Assembly: GCA_029263175.1 (NCBI GenBank)
Contig: JAJCXZ010000036.1
Location: forward strand, 1-51,057
Origin: Acidimicrobiales bacterium
Lineage (GTDB): Bacteria; Actinomycetota; Acidimicrobiia; Acidimicrobiales; Aldehydirespiratoraceae
DNA length: 51,057 bases
Direction of reading: 5' to 3'
The notes beneath the pieces were generated by a model. That model worked only from the letters and a program-made list of their open reading frames with translations. It was not told the origin of the DNA and searched no databases. The position numbers and the translations under genes are program-made. Below, piece by piece: positions 1 through 7,665 of this stretch. Numbering within the stretch: position 1 is the stretch's first letter; each line of letters opens with the position of its first letter.

Positions 1-380
1 AGGCACGCCACGATCTCGAGATCGTTCTCCATCGCGAGGTAGCAGTTGGCGAGGGTCTGAGCCTCGATGCCCTGAGCCGCATCGACCACCAGGATCACGC
101 TCTCGCATGCGGCCAGCGATCGGCTGACCTCGTAGCCGAAGTCGACGTGACCGGGGGTGTCGATCAGGTTGATGACGTGGTCATGCCAGTCGAGGCGCAC
201 CGATTGCAGCTTGATCGTGATGCCGCGCTCGCGCTCCAGATCCATCGAATCCAGGTACTGGGCACGCATGTCACGGGCGTCGACCGCGCCGGTGAGTTCG
301 AGCATTCGATCGGCCAGGGTTGACTTGCCATGATCGATGTGCGCGATGATCGAAGTGTTGCGAATGCGCTGCAGGTCCAT
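1..380 (-). CDS. lepA: Elongation factor 4 (LepA), N-terminal part; gene runs off the left edge
   Basis: LepA is a ribosome-associated GTPase that back-translocates or remodels stalled ribosomes. The 126 residues present cover the start of the GTPase domain: G1 AHIDHGKST at residues 13-21, switch I RGITIK at 52-57 and G3 DTPGH at 74-78. The family is about 600 residues, so roughly four fifths of the gene lies outside the window. The ATG at 378-380 is chosen because it gives the short LepA N-terminus directly before the G1 motif and has AGGA a few bases upstream. The gene is divergent from rpsT across a 120-bp spacer. EF-G and other translational GTPases share the G motifs, but the [17 protein letters not shown] context is LepA-like. 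Confidence 0.97.
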   Translation of the reverse strand, partial: MDLQRIRNTSIIAHIDHGKSTLADRMLELTGAVDARDMRAQYLDSMDLERERGITIKLQSVRLDWHDHVINLIDTPGHVDFGYEVSRSLAACESVILVVDAAQGIEAQTLANCYLAMENDLEIVAC

Positions 381-500
381 CGTGTCCTGAGGGTAGCGAC
401 CGAAGCACCTGTCGAGAGGGTGCGATCCGGTGCCGTAGCCCGATATCCTGCTCCGTCGGCCAGTTCAGGCCGTGAGATCGCATGAAGCAGTAGGAACGTC
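381..500. promoter_or_regulatory. Divergent lepA/rpsT control region
   Basis: This 120-bp spacer must hold the promoters of both lepA and rpsT. A TATCCT hexamer at 444-449 is a possible -10 box for rpsT, but no convincing -35 accompanies it. The AGGAAC at 492-497 is the rpsT ribosome binding site, just before a GTG start. The element assignment is a guess from one weak hexamer; the divergent arrangement is directly visible. Confidence 0.4.
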
Positions 501-761
501 GTGGCAAACATCAAGTCGCAGATCAAGCGCAATCGTCAGACCGAGAAGCGCAACCTCGCGAATCGCAAGACTCGCTCGGAGATCCTCACCCGCACCAAGT
601 CAGCCGAAGCCGCACTCGATGCCGGCTCCGATGATGCCGCCGAGACCGTCAAGGCCGCCATCAAGCGCCTCGACAAGAGCGTCGGCAAGGGCATCATGCA
701 CAAGAACAAGGCTGCTCGGAAGAAGAGCCAGCTGGCAAAGCGCCTCGCTCAGCAGAGCTGA
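501..761 (+). CDS. rpsT: 30S ribosomal protein S20
   Basis: S20 is a primary 16S rRNA-binding protein of the small subunit. The 86-residue product has the expected size, a very basic composition and the signature MANIKSQIKRNRQTEKRNL start followed by two long helices rich in Lys, Arg and Ala. The start is GTG, preceded by AGGAAC at 492-497. The gene stands alone on the plus strand, divergent from lepA and convergent with holA, the usual neighbours of rpsT in many bacteria. A strong hairpin follows its stop codon. Confidence 0.98.
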   Translation: MANIKSQIKRNRQTEKRNLANRKTRSEILTRTKSAEAALDAGSDDAAETVKAAIKRLDKSVGKGIMHKNKAARKKSQLAKRLAQQS

Positions 762-782
762 GCGCCGCTCACAAAAACGCTT

Positions 783-812
783 CGAACGCCGGGCCGACGG
801 GCCCGGCGTTCG
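783..812. terminator. Bidirectional terminator between rpsT and holA
   Basis: A perfect 13-bp stem (783-795 with 800-812) closes a 4-base GACG loop. On the plus strand it is followed by CCGTTTTC. On the minus strand the reverse complement of CAAAAACGC gives a TTTTT run just past the hairpin. It sits between the convergent stops of rpsT (761) and holA (844), so it can serve both genes. Confidence 0.88.
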
Positions 813-843
813 CCGTTTTCGACGGCGCTCCAGACCCGCCGTT

Positions 844-1878
844 CTAACGGCGACTCAGGTTGGCGAGCCGGGCGACCAGGACCTCGATGACCAATTCTGG
901 TGGCCAGTCTTTGGTGCCACGGAGATCCATGTCGGCTTCGGCGAGGAGATGGATCGCCCGGCTGAGTTTCGCGGTGCCGAGCTTCTTGCTTTGCTGCATG
1001 GCCTTCTTCGCCGGGAACGGCGAGCCCTTCATTCCGAGAAGGGCTGCCGCCTGCTTCTCGTCGCCAACGCCGGCGCCGTCGAGACGCAGCATGTTGCTGT
1101 AGCGCTTGTGCAGGACAGCCATGAGCCGGAATGCCGCGCCGTTACGGTCGGTCGGCGTGCCCGAGTAGGGAATGAGTCTCGGAAGCATCGCCAGCGCACC
1201 GGCGACATCGCCTCTGTCGACGGCATCGTCGAGAGCCCACGGCACCGTCGAACCTTTCTCGCCACCGAATGTCGCCACATCTGCGGCAGTGGCGATGCCT
1301 CCTTCGCCGAGAGCACCCTCGATGGTGCGAACCAGGCCGATGACTCGGCTGCGGTCCTCGCCCAACAACTCCTCGACGGCACTCACCGCCGATCGATCGA
1401 AGTGAATGAAGGATGACGCGAGCTGGCCGCGCAGCCAATCCCCTGCCGCCCTCCCCTTCGGAGCCGCAGTCTGAAGAACCTCGGCACCGGCAAGTTCCGC
1501 GGCTTCCTTCACTGCCTTCGGCAGCGCCGGCATGCGGTCGACTTTCGGCTCGACACCGCGTTCCCACACGAGGATGAGGTCAGTGGTTTCGAGGGGCCCA
1601 CCGAGCAGATCGACGATCGGGCCGTAGTCGTCTTTGCGAGAGAACCGGCTCATGTGCCGGCCGACGACTACCCGCCGCTCGGTGAGGAACGGAGGCGTCC
1701 GGGCCGCATCCAGCACCTTGGCCGACTCCCACAACCCTTCGTCATTGCGGTAGTCGATCTCAGTCAGGAGCTCGAGCATGAGGCTTCGGTCACCCTCGCC
1801 AACCAGGTCGTCGATGGCGGTGGTGACCGCTTCACCGACGAGCACGGGATCGTCTCCCACAATGAGCCGTACAACCAT
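844..1878 (-). CDS. holA: DNA polymerase III delta subunit
   Basis: The delta subunit is the wrench of the clamp loader that opens the beta sliding clamp. At 344 residues the product matches the family size. It has the divergent, motif-poor AAA+-like fold typical of HolA: an N-terminal segment beginning MVVRLIVGDDPVLVGEA, a central region with FLTERRVVVG, and a helical C-terminal collar ending in PPELVIEVLVARL. It is the last gene of a minus-strand run after the FolP2-like gene, with only four bases between them. Its location beside rpsT and lepA agrees with the common rpsT-holA-comEC-comEA neighbourhood. Assignment rests on overall pattern and context because delta subunits have little sequence conservation. 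Confidence 0.9.
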   Translation of the reverse strand: MVVRLIVGDDPVLVGEAVTTAIDDLVGEGDRSLMLELLTEIDYRNDEGLWESAKVLDAARTPPFLTERRVVVGRHMSRFSRKDDYGPIVDLLGGPLETTDLILVWERGVEPKVDRMPALPKAVKEAAELAGAEVLQTAAPKGRAAGDWLRGQLASSFIHFDRSAVSAVEELLGEDRSRVIGLVRTIEGALGEGGIATAADVATFGGEKGSTVPWALDDAVDRGDVAGALAMLPRLIPYSGTPTDRNGAAFRLMAVLHKRYSNMLRLDGAGVGDEKQAAALLGMKGSPFPAKKAMQQSKKLGTAKLSRAIHLLAEADMDLRGTKDWPPELVIEVLVARLANLSRR

Positions 1879-1882
1879 GCGG

Positions 1883-2695
1883 TCAGTCTTGCCTCTGTTG
1901 GAGGATTGCGCTCATCGTGTCGGCCACGCGCCGAGTTCCCCCCGTATCGTGCGCTCGCAGGATCCGACACCCGAGGGCTATCCCGAGCGTGTGTGCACCC
2001 CAGCTGGCTTCGCGGCGATCGTCGACTCCGGTTCCGGCGACGTCACCGACGAAACCCTCGTTGAACGCGGAGACAAGCACGGGAAACCCCAGGTCAACGA
2101 GGTCGTCGCTGTGGCGGAGTAGCTCCAGGGACATGGAAGGCGGCTTGCCGAGATCCAGACCGGCGTCGACCATGATCCGTTCGTCGGGTATGCCCGCGGC
2201 TTGGGCCCATTCGGCACGGACACGAAGGAAGTCGGTGACCTCGGACCGGACGTTGGTGAAGTTCGGTGCCGGATCCGGGACAGGCGGGCCTCTTCGCCCA
2301 TGGGTTGCCACGACCGACGCACCGTGTCGCGCCGCTACTCCCAGGAACGCCGGGTCGGAGAATCCGCTGATGTCGTTCCCTGTACAAGCACCGGCGTTCA
2401 GCGATTCCTCCAGTACGGAGGCCCTGGCCGTGTCGACCGAAATCGGTAGATCGAAACGGGCGCTGAGGGCCTCGATGGCCGGCACGACTCGCTCCAGCTC
2501 CTCCGCAACGGTGACCTCGCGCCGTTGCCCCGCCTTTGCACCGCCGACATCGAGGAGGTCGGCGCCCTCCCGCACGAGGGTGTCGGCCTGGCGAAGGAGG
2601 TCGTCGAACGACGACTCGGGCGAGCGGTGGAGAGTCGCCATCACGAGCGCTCGTGTGGTGATGTCGAATCGGGTTGAGCCCAGCTCGAGGTGCAT
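1883..2695 (-). CDS. Dihydropteroate synthase-like protein, FolP2 type
   Basis: This 270-residue TIM-barrel protein resembles dihydropteroate synthase, which joins pABA to the pterin pyrophosphate in folate synthesis. It reads ADLLDVGGAKAG near residue 45, ISVDTARA in the middle and LRAHDTGGTRRVADT near the end, all DHPS landmarks. The N-terminal signature is VMATLHRSPESSF instead of the usual MGI-NVTPDSF, and the late SRKRF-type pterin-binding loop reads SAFNEGFVG. These changes recall the mycobacterial FolP2 branch, reported to lack DHPS activity. True folate synthesis is therefore doubtful. The gene lies 11 bp after comEC and 4 bp before holA, probably in one transcript. Confidence 0.8.
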   Translation of the reverse strand: MHLELGSTRFDITTRALVMATLHRSPESSFDDLLRQADTLVREGADLLDVGGAKAGQRREVTVAEELERVVPAIEALSARFDLPISVDTARASVLEESLNAGACTGNDISGFSDPAFLGVAARHGASVVATHGRRGPPVPDPAPNFTNVRSEVTDFLRVRAEWAQAAGIPDERIMVDAGLDLGKPPSMSLELLRHSDDLVDLGFPVLVSAFNEGFVGDVAGTGVDDRREASWGAHTLGIALGCRILRAHDTGGTRRVADTMSAILQQRQD

Positions 2696-2706
2696 CGGCG
2701 GCGACC

Positions 2707-4482
2707 CTATCCGGGCGGACCCCGCCCGGGGACGCCAGCGGTCGCAAGATCGATCACATCGAGCCCGCCGTCAGTGACAATCGCTTCGACGAACAGATCG
2801 CCGATGCGGTAGTGCTCGCCCGTCCGCGCGGTCCGAGCGGCCGGAACTCTGTGCAACTCAGGGGCCAACACCGGTACGGGGCCGTATCGATCGCGGAGGG
2901 CCAGCACGAGCAGCGCATCGGCCAGATCACCGTCAGACGCCACGATCAGCGAAGGAGCCGGCATTCCCAGCCGTCGAAGCCTGCCGAGCACCGTGCGGGG
3001 ATCACCCGGATCGTCGAGCACGGCGATCAACCCATGCGCGGATGAACGCAACTCGACACCATCAACGACGTGGTGCTCGCCCGTGGCCAACTCGGGAGCG
3101 CTCACGACGGCACTGATCGCCAGTGCAACTCCCACCGCACCCACGTACCGCTGTATCTCCGGACGCGTGATCAGCAACGCCACGAGCACAACGACGACCG
3201 CGAGACCCACCCCGCCGATCATCGCCGGAGGGGCGGTGGCCGAGAGCCGAGCCACCTCGCGGATCCACCACAGCAAGAGTCGAGTCGGGAGGTGGATCAC
3301 CGTGGCCACCGGCCCACCGGCGATGCCGGCCACCAGGCCCGCAGTGCATCCCCAGATCATGACCGGACCCGACGCCGGTCCGGCCAGCAGGTTGGCCGGC
3401 AGGCTGGCCAGTGGAATCGGGCCAAAGGTGAGCAGAAGCAGCGGTGCGACGCCGACCTGTGCCGCGGCGGTGGTGGCGAAGGGAATTCGGATCACTGCCG
3501 GTCCCCCGACGCGCTCCCCCAGCGGAGCCGCCAGCCAGACAATGCCAGCGGTTGCCGCAGCAGATAGCTGGAACGCCACCACATGGGCGAGAAACGGGTC
3601 GATCACCAAGAGCACGCCCACCGCGACGGACAGCGCTTTTCGCCCATCGACGGGGCTCCCAGCACCGACCGCGCCGATACTCACCCCGGCCATCATCACC
3701 GCCCGCAGTACCGAGGGTTCGAATCGGGTCAGCACGGCGAAGAACACCAGGACGGTGCCGAGCCCGAGGATCCGAACCCCCGGCCTCGCCGTCATCAGAA
3801 GCGGCGCCACGATGGCCAGGACGAAGGCAACGTTCTGGCCAGACACGACCAGCAGGTGCCCGAGTCCTGCAGCTCGAAAATCATCGGCCACCACCGCGGT
3901 CTGCCCTCGGTCATCACCGATCACCATCCCCAGGTAGAGCGCCTGGTTGCTTCTCGACAGCGGGTCCGCTCCCTCTGAGAGCGTCTTGCGGACCCCGTTG
4001 GCCAATCGGGCGACTGGTGAACCGGGGGCGATGTCGAGGACCGCGGCGATGGTGATCCGGCCCACCTCGTGGCGCCAACGCGCCCAATCGTCGCCGGCGC
4101 GCAACGGATGGGCGGTGCCGTTCACGAACAGCTGCTCGCCCGCCAGCCGGTTCGCCACTCGGCCGGCAACTGGTCCGTGAGCGCTGATGGACACCCGCTG
4201 ACCATCGACCCGGGCGGCGGCTCGCACGCCGAACGGTCCCGCGGAACGTGGATCCTCCACCAACGTGACCCAACCTTCGAACGAGCCGGACTCCAGCGGC
4301 TCCAAACCATCGAGCGCCCGGACGCCGAGCCAGCTCGTGGCCAGGCACGCAGCCACGACGACCAGCGCTGGGCGCGGCCACCGCATGGCCGACACGGCGA
4401 CAACGAGAGCCACGGCCGACGGAATCGGGATCAACAGCCACGCGCCCACCAGCGCGCCCGCGGCAAACAGATGCGCTCTCAT
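2707..4482 (-). CDS. comEC: ComEC/Rec2 DNA-uptake channel with degenerate C-terminal domain
   Basis: ComEC forms the inner-membrane channel for single-stranded DNA during natural transformation. The 591-residue product has hydrophobic helices at the N-terminus, an OB-like soluble segment (about 65-150) and the competence-domain signature GLGHLLVVSGQNV at 206-218, followed by many membrane segments to about residue 450. Typical family members are some 700-800 residues and end in a metallo-beta-lactamase domain with an HxHxDH-like motif. Here the equivalent stretch reads LIVASDGDLADALLVLALRD, with no metal-binding histidines, and the tail is short. It overlaps comEA by four bases (ATGA), so the two are translationally coupled. 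Confidence 0.93.
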   Translation of the reverse strand: MRAHLFAAGALVGAWLLIPIPSAVALVVAVSAMRWPRPALVVVAACLATSWLGVRALDGLEPLESGSFEGWVTLVEDPRSAGPFGVRAAARVDGQRVSISAHGPVAGRVANRLAGEQLFVNGTAHPLRAGDDWARWRHEVGRITIAAVLDIAPGSPVARLANGVRKTLSEGADPLSRSNQALYLGMVIGDDRGQTAVVADDFRAAGLGHLLVVSGQNVAFVLAIVAPLLMTARPGVRILGLGTVLVFFAVLTRFEPSVLRAVMMAGVSIGAVGAGSPVDGRKALSVAVGVLLVIDPFLAHVVAFQLSAAATAGIVWLAAPLGERVGGPAVIRIPFATTAAAQVGVAPLLLLTFGPIPLASLPANLLAGPASGPVMIWGCTAGLVAGIAGGPVATVIHLPTRLLLWWIREVARLSATAPPAMIGGVGLAVVVVLVALLITRPEIQRYVGAVGVALAISAVVSAPELATGEHHVVDGVELRSSAHGLIAVLDDPGDPRTVLGRLRRLGMPAPSLIVASDGDLADALLVLALRDRYGPVPVLAPELHRVPAARTARTGEHYRIGDLFVEAIVTDGGLDVIDLATAGVPGRGPPG

Positions 4483-5174
4483 GAGCTCGCCATGGGCCGG
4501 AGTTGCTCCAGCTTTGCCGGGCCGATTCCCGCCACGTCGAGCAGCTCCTCCACCGACCCGAAGGCGCCCTCCCGCTCTCGATGCTCCACGATCGCGGCCG
4601 CGAGACTCGGGCCGATCCCCGGCAGGGCTTCCAGCTCTGATGCCGACGAGCGATTGATGTCGACAGTCGCACCATCGGCCGCGGACCCCCCGCTGCCTCC
4701 TCCTCCGGTCGGCTCCACCACCGAAGGCTCGTCTTCACCGACACGCGGCACCCAGACGCGTTGCTCGTCCTCGACCAGGAGCGCCAGGTTGAGCCGAGAC
4801 CGGTCGGCGTCGGGCCCGAGGCCGCCGGCGGCCTGAATCACGTCGATCACCCGACTGCCGGGGACGACCTCGTGAACCCCCGGCACCAGGACGGCGCCAT
4901 CGACATGAACAACAAGCGGGGCGGGAGCGGCGGTGGTGGTCGCCGGCACCGACACAACCACATCGCCCACGTAGGGAAGGACCTGCTCCACCGGAACCGC
5001 GGGTGGACGAAACGCCCACCAGGCACCGACGCCGGCGGCGATGACGCCGACCAGACCCATCACCACTGTGGCCGGCGCCACTCCCAGGCGATCAGCCAGC
5101 AGTCGGGGCGCGCGACGCCAATCGAAGTCGGGTTCGATAGTCGGCGAATCGGCTGAGGGCACTGGCGCGTCCAC
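4479..5174 (-). CDS. comEA: ComEA-type competence DNA receptor
   Basis: ComEA is a membrane-anchored protein that binds incoming double-stranded DNA and hands it to ComEC. The 231 residues contain a cytoplasmic N-terminus, one membrane helix (about 34-55), an SLBB domain (about 87-145, with VHVDGAVLVPGVH), a Gly/Ser-rich linker (157-168) and a C-terminal helix-hairpin-helix pair (170-229) with LEALPGIGPSLAAAIVEHR and DVAGIGPAKLEQL. This order is the classical ComEA layout. The gene starts the comEA-comEC run and overlaps comEC by ATGA. It is divergent from an SDR gene across 108 bp. Confidence 0.95.
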   Translation of the reverse strand: MDAPVPSADSPTIEPDFDWRRAPRLLADRLGVAPATVVMGLVGVIAAGVGAWWAFRPPAVPVEQVLPYVGDVVVSVPATTTAAPAPLVVHVDGAVLVPGVHEVVPGSRVIDVIQAAGGLGPDADRSRLNLALLVEDEQRVWVPRVGEDEPSVVEPTGGGGSGGSAADGATVDINRSSASELEALPGIGPSLAAAIVEHREREGAFGSVEELLDVAGIGPAKLEQLRPMASS

Positions 5175-5282
5175 GCAACGCTCCCGGAATCGGGGGTCTC
5201 GCGGGGAAGTGCGACGGCCGAGCCGCCAGCGGTCAACCTAGCGGCACCCGGTGACACTCGGGCACGCGGATAGGTTCTGGCG

Positions 5283-6041
5283 ATGGACACTCCACGCAAG
5301 GTCGCCATCGTGACTGGAGCCGGCAGCGGCATCGGCCGCGCCGCGGCTGTCACCTTCCTCGATGCGGGCTACAACGTCGCTCTCGCCGGCCGCCGAGCCG
5401 AAGCGCTGACCGACACCGCCGCGCTCTCGGGCGCGAACGCCGGTGACGCCATCTGCGTCCCGACCGATGTCGGCGACGCCGGAGCGGTCGCCGCGCTCTT
5501 CGCCCAAACGGTTGAGACATTCGGGCGACTCGACGTGCTCTTCAACAACGCCGGCAGTGCTGCGCCACCTGTGCCTCTCGAAGACCTCACGGTCGAGCAG
5601 TGGCAACGAGTCGTCGACGTGAACCTCACGGGATCCTTTCTGTGCACCCAGGAAGCCTTCCGCTTGATGAAGACACAAGACCCTCGGGGCGGCCGGATCA
5701 TCAACAACGGCTCGATTTCGGCTCACGTGCCTCGTCCGTTCTCGGCGCCTTACACCGCCACGAAGCATGCGATCACCGGGCTCACCCGTTCCACGTCGCT
5801 CGACGGTCGGGAGTACAACATCGCCTGTGGCCAGATAGACATCGGCAACGCCGCCACCGAGATGACACAGCGCATGTCGGCGGGAATCGTGCAGGCCGAC
5901 GGTTCGACGAGGGTCGAGCCGACCATGAACGTGCAACATGTCGCCGATGCAGTCCTGCACATGGCCGGGCTCCCGCTCGACGCCAATGTTCAGTTCATGA
6001 CCGTGATGGCCACGAACATGCCATTCATCGGCCGCGGCTAG
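5283..6041 (+). CDS. SDR-family NAD(P)-dependent oxidoreductase
   Basis: This is a classical short-chain dehydrogenase/reductase of 252 residues. The nucleotide-binding motif TGAGSGIG is at 11-18, the structural NNAG at 88-91, the catalytic Ser near 144 (NNGSIS) and Tyr157/Lys161 in YTATK. Substrate cannot be read from the sequence. The C-terminus is short and lacks the usual PG motif after the active site, which reads [13 protein letters not shown], a pattern seen in clade members that act on small alcohols or ketones. It stands alone on the plus strand, divergent from comEA and convergent with the ABC operon only nine bases away. Confidence 0.92.
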   Translation: MDTPRKVAIVTGAGSGIGRAAAVTFLDAGYNVALAGRRAEALTDTAALSGANAGDAICVPTDVGDAGAVAALFAQTVETFGRLDVLFNNAGSAAPPVPLEDLTVEQWQRVVDVNLTGSFLCTQEAFRLMKTQDPRGGRIINNGSISAHVPRPFSAPYTATKHAITGLTRSTSLDGREYNIACGQIDIGNAATEMTQRMSAGIVQADGSTRVEPTMNVQHVADAVLHMAGLPLDANVQFMTVMATNMPFIGRG

Positions 6042-6050
6042 CACCCCGGC

Positions 6051-6740
6051 TCAGTCGTCGCAGCGAAGCCGCCCGTCGACGATCCGATACGTCCGGTCAG
6101 CATGCGCCCGAGGAGCGGCGTCGTGAGTGGCTATGAAGGCGGCGACTCCATGACTCTCGACGAGGGACGCGAGCACGCGCACGACCTCTGCCCCGGTTCG
6201 CGAGTCGAGCTGGCCGGTCGGTTCGTCGGCAAGGATCAGGCGGGGCTGGTTGGCGAGGGCTCGGGCGATCGCGACGCGTTGCTGCTCACCCCCGGACAAC
6301 TCTGCTGGTCGATGATCGGCACGATCACCGAGGCCGACGACATCGAGCAGTGTGCGGGCCCGGTCTCGACGCTCCTTCGGGTTCTCTCTTGTCAGACGCA
6401 TCGGCAGCTCGACATTCTCGGTTGCGCTGAGCATCGGGAGCAGACCGAAGGCCTGGAAGATGAACCCGATCTCGTCTCGACGTGCCGCCGCGAGCGCTGA
6501 ATCGGAGAGCCGGGAGAGGTCGGTGCCATGAAGCCGGACCGCGCCGGCGCTCGGGCGGTCGAGCCCGCCCAACAGATTGAGCAACGTCGTCTTGCCGCTG
6601 CCCGATCGCCCGCTCAACACTGCGAACGATCCCGCCTGGACACGGAGATCAACGTCGCTCACGGCATGGATGTCACCACCACCGGTCGAGAAGACCTTCG
6701 ACAGGTTGGATGCCTCCAGGACGGGGGTTTCGTCAGTCAT
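6051..6740 (-). CDS. ABC transporter ATPase, MacB/LolD type (second of pair)
   Basis: The 229-residue ATPase has a Walker A GRSGSGKT at 44-51, the signature LSGGEQQ at 148-154, Walker B LILADEP at 168-174 and an H-loop in ATHD at 204-207. The ENVELPM segment and short length are typical of ATPases that pair with FtsX/MacB-like permeases and drive mechanotransmission across the envelope. An upstream in-frame extension exists but is only the antisense reading of the preceding gene. The ATG at 6738-6740 overlaps the stop of the upstream ATPase by eight bases. It is the last gene of the four-gene ABC operon. Confidence 0.93.
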   Translation of the reverse strand: MTDETPVLEASNLSKVFSTGGGDIHAVSDVDLRVQAGSFAVLSGRSGSGKTTLLNLLGGLDRPSAGAVRLHGTDLSRLSDSALAAARRDEIGFIFQAFGLLPMLSATENVELPMRLTRENPKERRDRARTLLDVVGLGDRADHRPAELSGGEQQRVAIARALANQPRLILADEPTGQLDSRTGAEVVRVLASLVESHGVAAFIATHDAAPRAHADRTYRIVDGRLRCDD

Positions 6741-7665
6741 CGTCGCCCTCCTGCGGGTCGGCTGGCTGCGCCCAGGCTTCGGAGTCCACCTCATCGGCAC
6801 CCGGGCGGTCGGGCCACACATTGATCCGATCGGAGTCGAGCGTGAGCCGTACCCGCTGCTGCAACTCGAGAGCATCGACGTATTCGGTCGGCAGCTGCAG
6901 CCGCCCCACACGATCGAGCACGGCAAACTCCTCGGCGATGACTCCGACGCCGACGCCTCCCGTCGACCGTCGCAGGACTTCCGTACTGGTCCGGCCATCG
7001 CGTATCAGTACGGTGCGATCGGTGTACGCGGCGAGCTCGCTGTCGTGGGTGACGACGACAATCGTCACGCCGTCCTCGCGATTGACCGTGCGCAACACCT
7101 CGACGACTTCGGATGCAGTATCAGTATCCAGCTCGCCTGTCGGCTCGTCGGCGAAGACGACCCTCGGCGAGTTCGCGAGCGCGGTCGCAATCGCAACGCG
7201 CTGCTGCTCGCCGCCGGACAGCTGAGATGGCCGATGATCGGTCCGACCACTCAGCCCGACCTGGTCGAGCAGCCGCATCGCGGTCAAACGTCGGTCCCGG
7301 CGAGAGCGGCCGTCGAACCGCATTGGCAGCTCGACGTTCTCCCGTGCTGAGAGGTACGGGACGAGGTTTCGGGCGGTCTGCTGCCAGACGAACCCGACCT
7401 CGCTTCGACGGAAGCGGGTGCGGTCCCGAACCGACAGCTGAAGGAGGTCGTTTCCACCGACGCTGACCGCGCCCGCCGTCGGCGAGACCAGCCCGCCCAG
7501 CACCCCGAGGAGCGTCGACTTCCCGCTTCCGGACGCCCCCATGATGGCGACGAATTCACCAGCATCGACCACGAGGTCCAAGCCCTGAAGCGCTATCACT
7601 TCAAGGTCGGCTTGTTTGTAGATCTTGACCAGGTTGTCGCAGACGATCACGGCAGCATCGGACAT
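6733..7665 (-). CDS. ABC transporter ATPase, MacB/LolD type, with AbrB-like C-terminal tail
   Basis: The first 230 residues form a standard MacB/LolD-type ATPase: Walker A GASGSGKST at 43-51, signature LSGGEQQ at 149-155, Walker B VVFADEP at 169-175 and His207. An extra tail of about 80 residues follows. Residues 246-285 read like an AbrB/SpoVT swapped-hairpin segment, with FAVLDRVGRLQLPTEYVDAL and then RVRLTLDSDRINVWP, and an acidic end (EGDDD) closes the protein. The start abuts the permease stop (TAG then ATG) and has AGGGGGAG inside the permease end as its binding site. The domain call for the tail is by pattern only. Confidence 0.92.
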   Translation of the reverse strand: MSDAAVIVCDNLVKIYKQADLEVIALQGLDLVVDAGEFVAIMGASGSGKSTLLGVLGGLVSPTAGAVSVGGNDLLQLSVRDRTRFRRSEVGFVWQQTARNLVPYLSARENVELPMRFDGRSRRDRRLTAMRLLDQVGLSGRTDHRPSQLSGGEQQRVAIATALANSPRVVFADEPTGELDTDTASEVVEVLRTVNREDGVTIVVVTHDSELAAYTDRTVLIRDGRTSTEVLRRSTGGVGVGVIAEEFAVLDRVGRLQLPTEYVDALELQQRVRLTLDSDRINVWPDRPGADEVDSEAWAQPADPQEGDDD

